Part shown: positions 37,275 to 47,554 of the stretch, one piece after another
Numbering within the stretch: the first letter of the stretch is position 1
How the letters are laid out: every line of letters begins with the position of its first letter
Origin: Prevotella sp.
GTDB lineage: Bacteria > Bacteroidota > Bacteroidia > Bacteroidales > Bacteroidaceae
DNA length: 63,341 nucleotides
NCBI GenBank assembly: GCA_017415455.1
Contig: JAFQGS010000053.1
Coordinates: forward strand, 1-63,341
Reading direction: 5' to 3'
Notes under the pieces: generated by a model
The model's input: the letters and a program-made list of their open reading frames with translations, nothing else
Databases searched by the model: none
What the model was told of the DNA's origin: nothing
Position numbers and translations under genes: made by a program

Positions 37275-39047
37275 ATGAAAAGAATTCTACTTATCTGCAC
37301 ATTTGCACTCATGACGATATCATCATGGGCTGTAAAAGCAAACTCAGAGCCTGTGGACATCAAACAGGCTGACGGAACGACAATCACCGTAATATTATGC
37401 GGTGACGAGGATTTCCATTATTACAAGACATTAGACGGTGCGTTACTCGTAAGAGAGAGTGACGGTTTCTTCATTGCCGAGGTGAATAGTGAGGGAGAAT
37501 TGACAAGCACCGGCATTCTCGCACATAATGCCTTGCAAAGGAACGCACAGGAAAAGGCTGCCGTAAGGACTCAGAACAGAAATCTCTTCTATAAAACAGC
37601 AACAAGCACCGCTCTAAAGGTGAAAGCAAGAAAAGAGCCTGTTGCCACAAACAGCACCTTGTTTCCTCACACAGGTACGCCGAAGGTGCTTGTCGTTCTG
37701 GCTCAGTTCACAGATACTGTGTTCACTCTGAATAACGTAAAAGAGGCTTTCAACCAATATCTCAACGGAGAAGGACCAATGATTAACTACGGGAACAGAG
37801 ATACGAAGAACTACGGAAGCGTGAGACAGTACTTCAGCGATATGAGTTTCGGACAGTTCAAACCAACATTTGACATCGTTGGGCCAATAACTCTTAACCA
37901 TGAACTGAAGTATTACGGAGCGGGAAAGGACAACATGTCACTTTTCATTCCGGATGTATGCAAGGCTGCTGACGACGCTGGTGTTGATTTCTCACAATAT
38001 GATGAGAACAAGGATGGCTATCTTGACCTTATATATGTCATCTACGCAGGCTATTCTCAAAGCTTCAGCGGCAATCCTGCGGAATGTATATGGCCCAAAA
38101 GCGGAACAATTGATGGAGGTACATACGACGGCATAAAGGTTCTGAGATATGGTGTGAACAATGAGCTGAACGGAGTGTCTGGTCAGCAGATTGGATGGAT
38201 GAACGGTATCGGACTTTTCTTACACGAGTTCTCCCACTGTATGGGAATGCCAGACCTGTATGCAACCACAGCCGCATCAGAGGAATGCCAGAAAGCAAAC
38301 AACCAGATGCCCGACAGATGGAGCATAATGGACTCAGGATGCTATCTGAATAACGGATACACACCATCCGCATATACCGCTTGGGAACGAGAGGCTTTCG
38401 GATGGATGCAGATAGACACGCTGAAAGAGGCAGGCATGGTAGAACTGAAAACTATTGACAATGGCGGAAAGGCATACAGGATAATGAATGACAACGACCT
38501 TACTGGCAATGAGTATTTCATCGTAGAGAACATCCAGAAGGAAGGATGGAACAGCAAGGCACTTGGAAACGGAATGCTTGTTTTCCACGTAGATTACGAC
38601 AAGACGGCTTTCTCGCTCAACAGCAACAGCGTGAACAACGTGCTCGGCCATCCAAGATTTTCTGTTCTGCCTGCAGACAGCGTGGTTCTGAGCGCATATA
38701 ACGCAAAGACTCAGGCTGAATGGAATTATTCTTTCGCCGGAGACCCGTTCCCTGGTGTGGGCAATGTGTATAACCTCACAGACACAAGTCGCGTTAAACC
38801 TGTATTGTATAAGGGCGAGAGCCTCAACAAACCGATATACGACATTGAGGAGAATACCGAGACCGGTGTTGTTACTTTCGCATTTCTGCAGAAGAAAGAG
38901 GCACTGGGAATTACAGTTCCTGTCGCAACAAGCAGATACAGCGACAAGAGAATATACTCCATCGACGGCAGATACCTCGGAACAGATACGGGCATATTGC
39001 CAAAGGGAATATACATCATGAACAGAAAGAAGTTTGTAGTGAAGTAA
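37275..39047 (+). CDS. Secreted M6 family metalloprotease
   Basis: The 590-residue protein resembles immune inhibitor A-type zinc proteases. A signal peptide (ILLICTFALMTISSWAVKA) is followed by a propeptide-like region to about residue 135. The catalytic domain holds the zinc motif HExxHxxGxxD as HEFSHCMGMPD with His317, Glu318 and His321. A calcium-loop-like DENKDGYLD precedes it. The last residues (YSIDGRYLG... LPKGIYIMNRKKFVVK) resemble the short T9SS type A sorting signal. It should be exported to the surface and degrade protein. It stands alone with a strong terminator. Confidence 0.9.
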   Translation: MKRILLICTFALMTISSWAVKANSEPVDIKQADGTTITVILCGDEDFHYYKTLDGALLVRESDGFFIAEVNSEGELTSTGILAHNALQRNAQEKAAVRTQNRNLFYKTATSTALKVKARKEPVATNSTLFPHTGTPKVLVVLAQFTDTVFTLNNVKEAFNQYLNGEGPMINYGNRDTKNYGSVRQYFSDMSFGQFKPTFDIVGPITLNHELKYYGAGKDNMSLFIPDVCKAADDAGVDFSQYDENKDGYLDLIYVIYAGYSQSFSGNPAECIWPKSGTIDGGTYDGIKVLRYGVNNELNGVSGQQIGWMNGIGLFLHEFSHCMGMPDLYATTAASEECQKANNQMPDRWSIMDSGCYLNNGYTPSAYTAWEREAFGWMQIDTLKEAGMVELKTIDNGGKAYRIMNDNDLTGNEYFIVENIQKEGWNSKALGNGMLVFHVDYDKTAFSLNSNSVNNVLGHPRFSVLPADSVVLSAYNAKTQAEWNYSFAGDPFPGVGNVYNLTDTSRVKPVLYKGESLNKPIYDIEENTETGVVTFAFLQKKEALGITVPVATSRYSDKRIYSIDGRYLGTDTGILPKGIYIMNRKKFVVK

Positions 39048-39076
39048 ATATCACTAATTCTATATTCACAAAGGGC

Positions 39077-39106
39077 AAAGAGGGTGTGGCAACACATCCT
39101 CTTTTT
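39077..39106 (+). terminator. M6 protease terminator
   Basis: AAAGAGGGTGTG pairs with CACATCCTCTTT (one G:U) around four bases, followed by T residues. Confidence 0.9.
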
Positions 39107-39145
39107 GTATATCAAACATCATTTTTCACCATGCTTTACAACTCT

Positions 39146-39284
39146 AAGTATGCTGTTTACGACTCGTAAATACCATACTTATGGTATCTAAATGGTATGT
39201 TTACAGATTATTCCCACAAGAAATATGCCTGATTACCATGAGAAATATGCCTGATTACTATGAGAAATATGCCTGATTACTATG
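39146..39284. repeat. Two adjoining 22-base repeat arrays
   Basis: Three diverged 22-base blocks begin at 39146 (AAGTATGCTGTTTACGA), 39168 and 39190. After a short spacer come three near-identical 22-base units at 39219, 39241 and 39263 carrying AAATATGCCTGATTAC; they differ at one base. The block 39168-39189 is itself palindromic (ATACCATACTTATGGTAT). The arrays lie 40 bases after the M6 protease terminator. The rest of 39285-39465 holds only the hairpin at 39369. Confidence 0.9.
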
Positions 39285-39368
39285 AGAGATTACAACAAGT
39301 GACACTGGGTGACATGCTTTTTTAATGTCACTCCTCACATCCATCTATATATCAAATAATTACAACAA

Positions 39369-39404
39369 TAAATGCGCCACTTAGTAGTCTAAACGGCGCA
39401 TTTA
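39369..39404 (-). terminator. Terminator of flavodoxin-like gene
   Basis: TAAATGCGCC pairs perfectly with GGCGCATTTA around 16 bases. It lies 60 bases past the stop of the minus-strand gene. Confidence 0.7.
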
Positions 39405-39465
39405 TATTTCTCATATCATGAAGCATATCAGCCTCGTGAATATATAAGCATCACATAATAAGTAC

Positions 39466-40089
39466 TTAGCGGATGAAGTTGGTTCTTATCTGCGGCTCAA
39501 CCTTAGGCAGCTCAACACCCGCTTCTCTTCCTGCCTCAATGCACTTGAGCAGCCATGCCATGTTTTGTGCCAGCCTGCGCATTGTCTGCATTCCCTCCTC
39601 ATCCTCAAGAACCTGCTCCGGTGTGTTTCCGTGCACCTGATTCCAGTATGTTGATGAGACGACTGGCATATTGCTGATGCCAAAGAACTTATTCATATCA
39701 TCAAATCCGGCACTTGCCCCTCCTCTTCTGCAACTTACAACAGCCGCGGCTGGTTTGTTGGCATACATAGCCAGCTTGCTACAGAATGCTCTGTCCATAA
39801 ACGGTTTGATGAATCCTGATGTTCCTGCAAAATGTATTGGAGAGCCAAAAACAAAAGCGTCCGTCCCGGCTACTTTATCAAGGAAACTGTTTACTGTATC
39901 CTCCGCATACCAGCACCTTTTTGTCTCTGCACATTTTCCGCATCCCAGACATCCCATGATAGGTTTGTTGCCAGTCCAGAACATTTCCGTCTCAACACCA
40001 CACTTATTCAGTTCCTCCGCTACAACACTCAACGCTGTTGCCGTACATCCGCTCTTTTTCGGACTTCCATTAACTAAGAGAACTTTCAT
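39466..40089 (-). CDS. Flavodoxin-like NAD(P)H-dependent oxidoreductase
   Basis: The 207-residue protein has the FMN-reductase fold: LLVNGSPKKSGCTATAL binds the FMN phosphate and FGSPIHFAGTSGFIKPFMDR the ring. The insert CLGCGKCAETKRC (near residue 47) resembles the compact cluster motif of iron-sulfur flavoproteins, so a [4Fe-4S] cluster is possible. The substrate is unknown. It starts 69 bases after yggS on the same strand and may be read with that operon. Confidence 0.88.
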   Translation of the reverse strand: MKVLLVNGSPKKSGCTATALSVVAEELNKCGVETEMFWTGNKPIMGCLGCGKCAETKRCWYAEDTVNSFLDKVAGTDAFVFGSPIHFAGTSGFIKPFMDRAFCSKLAMYANKPAAAVVSCRRGGASAGFDDMNKFFGISNMPVVSSTYWNQVHGNTPEQVLEDEEGMQTMRRLAQNMAWLLKCIEAGREAGVELPKVEPQIRTNFIR

Positions 40090-40158
40090 TTCTGTTTTAT
40101 TCTTTTATTTATAATTATTTTATAATAAACTGATTTTTAAGAGTATACAACATTATAT

Positions 40159-40833
40159 TCAATATACTCTTTCTCCAAAAATAGTCGTTCCTATGCGCAC
40201 CATATTACTACCTGAGTTTACAGCAAGCAGATAATCATCGCTCATTCCCCAAGACTTTATCTCAAACATCTCATCATTCACGAAGAAAGTTTGCCTTACC
40301 GATTCAAAGAACTCTGCCGCAAGACAGAACTCCTCCTTTATCTGTTGCTCGTCATCCACATTTGACGCCATCATCATCAGGCCCCTTATTCTTACATTCA
40401 CCATGTCTCTCCACTCGCCTTCCTTTAAGAATTCAATACATTCATGAGTGGAGAATCCAAACTTGGTCTGCTCCTGCGCTATATGCAGCTGCAACAGCAC
40501 GTCAATAACCCTGTTGTTTCTCTCTGCCTGACGATTGATTTCCCTAAGCAGCTTCAACGAGTCAACAGCATGAATGAGCGACACATAAGGCGCAAGATAT
40601 TTAACCTTGTTTGTCTGCAAGTGACCTATGAAATGCCATTCTATATCTCCGGGCAGGGCATCATGCTTGCGAGTCATCTCCTGTACATGACTCTCTCCAA
40701 AAACTATCTGTCCCTGATTGTATGCCTCCATCAGTTCTTCCTCCGGATGGAACTTGCTTACAGCAACAAGCCTCACACTATCAGGCAGGCTCTCTCTTAC
40801 CAATCTCAGGTTATGAGCAATGGCGGTTTCCAT
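40159..40833 (-). CDS. YggS family PLP homeostasis protein
   Basis: This 224-residue cytoplasmic protein binds pyridoxal phosphate and buffers vitamin B6 and amino acid pools; no catalytic reaction is established for the family. The PLP Lys is Lys27 in VAVSKFHP. Other hallmarks are FGESHVQEM, WHFIGHLQTNKVKYL and the C-terminal SWGMSDDYLLAVNSGSNMVRIGTTIFG in parts. The ATG shares one base with the stop of the DUF4494 gene (TAATG), so translation is probably coupled. Confidence 0.94.
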   Translation of the reverse strand: METAIAHNLRLVRESLPDSVRLVAVSKFHPEEELMEAYNQGQIVFGESHVQEMTRKHDALPGDIEWHFIGHLQTNKVKYLAPYVSLIHAVDSLKLLREINRQAERNNRVIDVLLQLHIAQEQTKFGFSTHECIEFLKEGEWRDMVNVRIRGLMMMASNVDDEQQIKEEFCLAAEFFESVRQTFFVNDEMFEIKSWGMSDDYLLAVNSGSNMVRIGTTIFGERVY

Positions 40834-41351
40834 TATTGCTCTACCTCCTTGACATCTTCATATTGTTCATACTCAGGAACATCATTCTTCTCTGTCTTTT
40901 TCACACCTCCTTTATGCTCAAAGACATCCATCACCTGAGTCTCGTTTACAGCAGAGATAACATAGTCTATCATGGTTGTACCCATAACCTCCTCTATATT
41001 CTTCACCGCATCCTTCAGGCTTGAGCCGTGTACAAGATAATACACATTAGAACGCTTCTCCTTTCCGCTTTTCTCGTCTATTGTGATAAACTGAAGTTTA
41101 GACTTATACCATTTATCTGCCGCAGGGGCATCACTAAAGAAGACCTCCTTATACGTAGCCTTCTTAATATCCTTAACCTCAAACTCGCCACTGATATATG
41201 AAGACATCTCCTCTATTATAGTCGCCTCTGCCTCTGTAAAGCTCAGGGCATCAACAACATACTGTTCGGAAACCTTCTTCTGAAGACCGTCATCCATAGT
41301 CTTCTCGTATCCGATTTTACACTCAAACCAAATTGCTGTTCTACTTCTCAT
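40833..41351 (-). CDS. DUF4494 protein
   Basis: The 172-residue cytoplasmic protein matches the Bacteroidetes DUF4494 family: the start RTAIWFECKIGYEKTMDDGLQKKVSEQYVVDALSFTEAEA is characteristic (parts EQYVVDALSFTEAE and IWFECKIGY). The C-terminal 30 residues are acidic and probably disordered. Function is unknown. It sits directly before yggS with a one-base overlap, which may indicate a joint role; it begins two bases after the upstream hypothetical gene. Confidence 0.88.
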   Translation of the reverse strand: MRSRTAIWFECKIGYEKTMDDGLQKKVSEQYVVDALSFTEAEATIIEEMSSYISGEFEVKDIKKATYKEVFFSDAPAADKWYKSKLQFITIDEKSGKEKRSNVYYLVHGSSLKDAVKNIEEVMGTTMIDYVISAVNETQVMDVFEHKGGVKKTEKNDVPEYEQYEDVKEVEQ

Positions 41352-41353
41352 TT

Positions 41354-42061
41354 CTATTTGTCTTTTTTATTAATAATATCTTTATTATCCGCCTTCATGG
41401 CGAAATATTCCTCGCATAAATTAAGAAACAATCCCGGATTTGCCACAATATGCTCCCAGTAGTCCTTACGACCCTTGAGAATCTTCTTATCTACATATTC
41501 AACAAGTCCCGGGTCTTTTTTCTTATACAATATTCTCATTGCATTAAGACTTATCACATTTCCTGTTATAAAAGGAATAATCACATCATCCCCCTTTAAC
41601 TTAACGCCGAAGATTGTAGAAATGCCAAGTGTTCCAAGTTGCATATCATGAGAATTATAGCCATTCCACCAATAGACAGTACCTGTTGAGTCAGCATACT
41701 CCACATACACCAGTTGTCTCTTCACCTTATATGGTTTCATTACCGACGGATTGGCAACATCGTGCGACTCCAACCTGTCATATCTGCCTGTTGCATCCGT
41801 CTTCTTGACAAACTCGATGCTTTCCACCTGCTCTGCATTATATGTCCTGGTGTTCTTGCCGTCTGGCTTCGGAGACATCTCAAATGAATAGTTCACACGC
41901 TTGAAAAGCCTGGCATCTGTCCAATACTTCTGCACATAACCCTCCACCTTTGTTCCATCATTCATTGTAACCACAACATGATCGTTCTCTGGTTTCCTTT
42001 CCTGCGCCAAAGCAATCACATAGGAAAGTAATATTATCGCAACTGCAAATATTCTTCTCAT
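41354..42061 (-). CDS. Exported protein of unknown function
   Basis: The 235-residue protein has a signal peptide (RRIFAVAIILLSYVIALAQ) and no further membrane helix. The first mature segment, HVVVTMNDGTKVEGYVQKYW, looks like a small beta-barrel strand pair of the kind often seen in Bacteroidetes periplasmic proteins. The C-terminus is basic. No domain was recognised. It lies nine bases after menA and two before the DUF4494 gene, in the middle of a four-gene operon. Confidence 0.8.
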   Translation of the reverse strand: MRRIFAVAIILLSYVIALAQERKPENDHVVVTMNDGTKVEGYVQKYWTDARLFKRVNYSFEMSPKPDGKNTRTYNAEQVESIEFVKKTDATGRYDRLESHDVANPSVMKPYKVKRQLVYVEYADSTGTVYWWNGYNSHDMQLGTLGISTIFGVKLKGDDVIIPFITGNVISLNAMRILYKKKDPGLVEYVDKKILKGRKDYWEHIVANPGLFLNLCEEYFAMKADNKDIINKKDK

Positions 42062-42070
42062 AACACTTTT

Positions 42071-42979
42071 TTATATTAAACTTGCTAATATTCCCACCGT
42101 GACAAGGAGTCCATATATAAAAATATTACGCGCTGTCTCTCCAAGAATAAGATTCAAAGCCTTTCCCTTACGTATTCTTGACATCTTACGATAAGTAATA
42201 AAATGAATAAGCGCATAAAGAAACGGGAGGAAGAAAGCAAAAGGCTTACCATCAAGCACAAACACCACTCCTGACATCACTGCGGTGAAACCTGCAAGTA
42301 AGTATAGCAGTTCTGCTCTTTTCGCGCCCAGCATAACAACAAGCGTGTTCTTTCCCACCCTTCTGTCATTATCTATATCCCTGTAGTTATTTACTATCAG
42401 CAACGTGTCTATCACCATACCACATGCCAAAGATGCCAGAAAGACAGTGAAAGTCAACGTGGAGGTCAGTATATAATAAGTAACACACACCGGAACGATG
42501 CCAAAAAACATCAGAACAAGTAAGTCTCCCAAACCTTTGGCAGACAAATGGGTGGTGTACACAAAACACCCTGCGATGCAAATCACACCTACGAGCAGCA
42601 TCTCCACACCTCCGAAAATAATGAGAGGCAGTCCTACAACACATGCCAGCAATGTTGTATATGCTATAGCCCAACGCATTCTACCAACACTTACCCATCC
42701 TTGAGCACATGCTCTGCGCGGTCCAAGCCTCGTTTCATCATCATTACCTTTTTGGAAATCAAAATAATCATTTACGAAATTAGCATCTATCTGCATTATA
42801 AAGGCGAACAAGAAGCACAGAACGGCAGGAAGTACGCCTATGCCATAATGTATATTGTCCGCATAAGCCATAGACACACCTATCATAACAGGTACGGCCG
42901 CGCCTGTCAAAGTTCTGGGTCTGGAGGCTAATATCCACGCTTTGGGGGAATTCTTAACTACGGTATTACTCTCTTTCAT
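42071..42979 (-). CDS. menA: 1,4-dihydroxy-2-naphthoate polyprenyltransferase
   Basis: MenA attaches the polyprenyl tail in menaquinone synthesis. The 302-residue UbiA-family membrane protein has about nine helices, the N-terminal ASRPRTLTGAAVPVMIG, the prenyl-diphosphate motif NFVNDYFDFQKGNDDE (first Asp-rich site) and the second one NNYRDIDNDRRVGKNTL. The gene leads the operon and is divergent from an HD-domain gene. Its approx. 100-base leader can form a hairpin (TGCCCA with TGGGCA, 43019-43048). Confidence 0.94.
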   Translation of the reverse strand: MKESNTVVKNSPKAWILASRPRTLTGAAVPVMIGVSMAYADNIHYGIGVLPAVLCFLFAFIMQIDANFVNDYFDFQKGNDDETRLGPRRACAQGWVSVGRMRWAIAYTTLLACVVGLPLIIFGGVEMLLVGVICIAGCFVYTTHLSAKGLGDLLVLMFFGIVPVCVTYYILTSTLTFTVFLASLACGMVIDTLLIVNNYRDIDNDRRVGKNTLVVMLGAKRAELLYLLAGFTAVMSGVVFVLDGKPFAFFLPFLYALIHFITYRKMSRIRKGKALNLILGETARNIFIYGLLVTVGILASLI

Positions 42980-43082
42980 TATGATGCTCAGCCTTTCTAT
43001 AATACTCTATGCATAATATGCCCAAGAACACGATGCCGCATCTGGGCAAGATTCATATATTATAATGATTCCTAAAACCTTG

Positions 43083-43090
43083 CAAAAGTA
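43083..43090 (-). promoter_or_regulatory. -7 box of menA operon
   Basis: The minus strand reads TACTTTTG, 103 bases before the menA ATG and back to back with the HD gene box. Confidence 0.5.
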
Positions 43091-43102
43091 AACATTAAAT
43101 CG

Positions 43103-43110
43103 TATATTTG
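43103..43110 (+). promoter_or_regulatory. -7 box of HD-domain gene
   Basis: TATATTTG lies 21 bases ahead of ATG 43132, with CTTG 20 bases upstream as a possible -33 element. Confidence 0.6.
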
Positions 43111-43131
43111 CAAAAAATTATATTTCTTTAT

Positions 43132-43773
43132 ATGATAGAGAATAATGTCAGCCTTGACCTCATGGAGTTTATTGAAACTAACGTGCTACCACGTTATGCC
43201 GATTTTGACAAGGCACATAATTTGTTTCACGTAACACGCGTAATAAACAAGTCGCTTACTCTTTCAAGACAAATAGGCACTGACATCAACATGTGCTACA
43301 CCATTGCCGCATACCATGACCTCGGACTTGAAGGTCCTCGTGCTGTTCATCATATCACCGGAGGAAAAATAATAGCTTCTGACGTACGTTTGCGAAAATG
43401 GTTCTCTGCAGAACAGATAAAAATAATGAAAGAAGCAATAGAGGACCACCGTGCCTCTGCATCTCATGCGCCTCGCAGCATATACGGAAAGATCGTGGCG
43501 GAAGCAGACAGAGACCTTGAGCCGAATATTGTTTTCACCCGTACTATTGAATACGGCATCAGCCACTATCCTGAGAAGACAAAGGAAGAGCATTGGATAC
43601 GATTCATAGAGCACATGAGAAACAAATACTCAAACACTGGATACATAAAGCTTTGGATAGCAGGCTCGCCTAATGAGAAACATCTAAAACAAATAAGAGA
43701 ACTTATAATTAACCAGTCGGAATTACGAAAAGTGTTCAACAAACTTTTCGATGAGATGACACAGAACAAATAA
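43132..43773 (+). CDS. HD domain phosphohydrolase-like protein
   Basis: The 213-residue cytoplasmic protein has an HD fold: DKAHNLFHVTRVINKSL supplies the first His, AAYHDLGLEG the His62-Asp63 pair, and AEADRDLEPN the last Asp near residue 130. HD proteins hydrolyse phosphate esters, often nucleotides. The substrate is unknown. The start at 43132 is preferred to one at 43108, which would overlap the promoter box. A cyclophilin gene follows 42 bases downstream. Confidence 0.85.
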   Translation: MIENNVSLDLMEFIETNVLPRYADFDKAHNLFHVTRVINKSLTLSRQIGTDINMCYTIAAYHDLGLEGPRAVHHITGGKIIASDVRLRKWFSAEQIKIMKEAIEDHRASASHAPRSIYGKIVAEADRDLEPNIVFTRTIEYGISHYPEKTKEEHWIRFIEHMRNKYSNTGYIKLWIAGSPNEKHLKQIRELIINQSELRKVFNKLFDEMTQNK

Positions 43774-43815
43774 TTAATCACGTCAGCATGCTGACAGTCA
43801 ACAAAAAGAATAAAA

Positions 43816-44502
43816 ATGAAAAAAGCTATTATAACACTTACACTTCTCATTTCAGTCTTGAACATATTTGGTCAGCAACAGACTGAGAAACGCAGAACGG
43901 TAAGATTAGAGACAAGCAAAGGAGTTATCTGTCTTGAATTATACAACGAGACACCACGTCATCGTGACAATTTTCTGAAACTTGTTGAGTCTGGATTTTA
44001 CAACGGCTTACTTTTCCATCGCACAATAAGCAGCTTCATGATACAATCAGGAGACTCGCTAAGCAGAAATGCGGCAAAGGGAGAAATTCTTGGACGCTCA
44101 TCTGGCGGAAACACCATAGCACACGAGATTCTTTATCCAAAATTCTTCCACAAGCGCGGAGCCCTCTGTGCTGCAAGAAGAGTCGGACCGTCAAATCCTA
44201 AACGCGACTCCTCAGGTTCTCAATTCTACATCGTATATGGCAGACGGTTCAACGACACCATGCTTGACGAGGTTCAAGCACGAATGGATATGCAGAGCGG
44301 TGGAATAATACGCCTTACAGAAGAAGTAAGACAAGCATACAAATCAATAGGCGGCGCACCTCATCTTGACGGAGAATATACGGTCTTTGGTGAAGTGACG
44401 GAAGGTATTGACATCGTGGAGAAAATACAATGGGCTGATACAGATGAGAACAACCGCCCTTTGGAGGATATCAGAATAATCAAGGCTGAGGTGTGCCAGT
44501 AA
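43816..44502 (+). CDS. Exported cyclophilin-type peptidyl-prolyl isomerase
   Basis: The 228-residue protein has a signal peptide (KAIITLTLLISVLNIFG) and a cyclophilin domain. It carries TSKGVICLELYNETPRHRDNFLKLV, cited as ELYNETPRHRDNFLKL, the GLLFHRTISSFMIQSGD core with the catalytic Arg, and SGSQFYIVYG. An insertion near residues 140-165 (DEVQARMDMQSGGIIRLTEE) is typical of Bacteroidetes members. It should assist folding in the periplasm. The gene converges on a small membrane protein gene six bases after its stop. Confidence 0.93.
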   Translation: MKKAIITLTLLISVLNIFGQQQTEKRRTVRLETSKGVICLELYNETPRHRDNFLKLVESGFYNGLLFHRTISSFMIQSGDSLSRNAAKGEILGRSSGGNTIAHEILYPKFFHKRGALCAARRVGPSNPKRDSSGSQFYIVYGRRFNDTMLDEVQARMDMQSGGIIRLTEEVRQAYKSIGGAPHLDGEYTVFGEVTEGIDIVEKIQWADTDENNRPLEDIRIIKAEVCQ

Positions 44503-44508
44503 GCCTCA

Positions 44509-44700
44509 CTACGACATCTTCTCCAACAAGACACGGTATATCACCTCACCCCAGCCTGTAAGCCACAACAATACGGCAAAGGCAGCTATAAGAATAAACG
44601 TCATAAGTGTTTTTATTAGGCATCCCGCTACTTTCTTAAGTACAAGAACGCCTAATACAAACACCACAACACACAATATATAATACCCAAAATCGTTCAT
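44509..44700 (-). CDS. Small two-helix membrane protein
   Basis: This 63-residue reading frame encodes two clear membrane helices (about residues 6-22 and 30-50) around a short basic hinge LKKVAGCLIKT and ends VIYRVLLEKMS. It lies 21 bases downstream of the RluA-type gene on the same strand and does not overlap the converging cyclophilin gene. Its composition and position suggest a real gene. Function is unknown. Confidence 0.62.
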   Translation of the reverse strand: MNDFGYYILCVVVFVLGVLVLKKVAGCLIKTLMTFILIAAFAVLLWLTGWGEVIYRVLLEKMS

Positions 44701-44721
44701 TCTCAGGCAATCATCACTATA

Positions 44722-45612
44722 CTATTTAAACAACTGACGGAAATTATTAGGTATGCCTGTCTGAAACTCCATCCTCTCTCCCGTAACAGGATGATAGAAA
44801 CAAAGCATATAGGCATGTAGGCAAAGTCTGTGCAACGGGTCATCTCCATTACCATATTTAACATCCCCGCATACCGGATGTCCCATATCTGCCGAATGAA
44901 CCCTTATCTGGTTTTTCCTTCCCGTTTCAAGAGAGAACTCTACGAGCGAATGCTCTGTTGTTCTGTCAAGCACATGAAAATGCGTAACTGCATATTTTCC
45001 ACCATTATCAACAGGTGACGAGAAGGTGACATAAGCCTTATTGTCCTTAAGCCAGTTGGCTATTGTTCCGCCCTCTTCCACTATCTCACCACTAACAACA
45101 GCAACATAACGGCGGTCGTAAACAATCTCCTGCCAGTTATGTTCCAGAATCTGCTCTGTTTCAATATCCTTGGCATATATCATCAGTCCACTTGTGTCAC
45201 GGTCCAGACGATGTACCACATGAGCTCTACACCTCAGATGGCACTTATGAAAATAATCATCCAGTACAGCTTTCACATTAAGCGACTTATGTCCGGCAGC
45301 CATTGACAATATGCCTGTATTCTTCTCTATAACGACAATATATTTGTCTTCATAGACAATTTTTACAAAACGGCTTTTCAACTGATTTGTATTCTTCTTC
45401 GACTTGCTTATACTAACCCTCATGCCTTTACGCAGCATAAAGTCAAATTGCGTAACTATCTTACCATCTACTTTTATACCGCTTCCCTGCATGGTGGCCT
45501 TTATCTTAGACCGGCTTTGCTTAACATTGGCAATAAGCCATTCAAGCAAGGGCATCTCTTGTTGTACAATAAGATGCTCGTACATCTCCTGTTTACTGTA
45601 ATTATTTTTCAT
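44722..45612 (-). CDS. RluA family rRNA/tRNA pseudouridine synthase
   Basis: The 296-residue protein has an N-terminal S4-like RNA-binding part (LLEWLIANVKQSRSKIKATM...GIKVDGKIV) and the RluA catalytic core with the Asp in HRLDRDTSGLMIYAK. RKNQIRVHSADMGHPVCGD and the end HAYMLCFYHPVTGE are also standard. It modifies a uridine in 23S rRNA or tRNA; which one cannot be told. Two TAATTTTG boxes on the minus strand (45620-45627 and 45630-45637) lie 7 and 17 bases before the ATG, so its leader should be very short. Confidence 0.92.
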   Translation of the reverse strand: MKNNYSKQEMYEHLIVQQEMPLLEWLIANVKQSRSKIKATMQGSGIKVDGKIVTQFDFMLRKGMRVSISKSKKNTNQLKSRFVKIVYEDKYIVVIEKNTGILSMAAGHKSLNVKAVLDDYFHKCHLRCRAHVVHRLDRDTSGLMIYAKDIETEQILEHNWQEIVYDRRYVAVVSGEIVEEGGTIANWLKDNKAYVTFSSPVDNGGKYAVTHFHVLDRTTEHSLVEFSLETGRKNQIRVHSADMGHPVCGDVKYGNGDDPLHRLCLHAYMLCFYHPVTGERMEFQTGIPNNFRQLFK

Positions 45613-45619
45613 TGCGCTG

Positions 45620-45637
45620 CAAAATTATACAAAATTA
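45620..45637 (-). promoter_or_regulatory. Two -7 boxes of RluA-type gene
   Basis: TAATTTTG occurs twice on the minus strand, ten bases apart. If the nearer one is used the message starts within a few bases of the ATG. Confidence 0.5.
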
Positions 45638-45786
45638 TGCTCACAACAGCAGTATTGTACGTTTTTATTAAAAAATCAAAATAATTAATTTACCAAAAAC
45701 AAAAGAAACAGCATAAAGACATAATCTGAAAAACATTTCTCTTTGTTCTATAACAGCAGGATATGTAAGTTGGTACTATTATATTA

Positions 45787-45818
45787 TTTGGTTTATCAAA
45801 TAAAAATTAGTAATTTTG
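45787..45818 (+). promoter_or_regulatory. Promoter of ABC-F gene
   Basis: TTTG at 45787-45790 and TAATTTTG at 45811-45818 are 20 bases apart; the ATG follows 34 bases later. Confidence 0.7.
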
Positions 45819-45840
45819 CACCCCAATTAAAATATAATAA

Positions 45841-47466
<1,626 letters not shown>

Positions 47467-47554
47467 CAGACAAAATAAAAATTGCGAAACCACATCCAAC
47501 AGTTTGGCAAGGTTTTTGCATATACATGGATAGCAAACCATTATATTTTTAATT

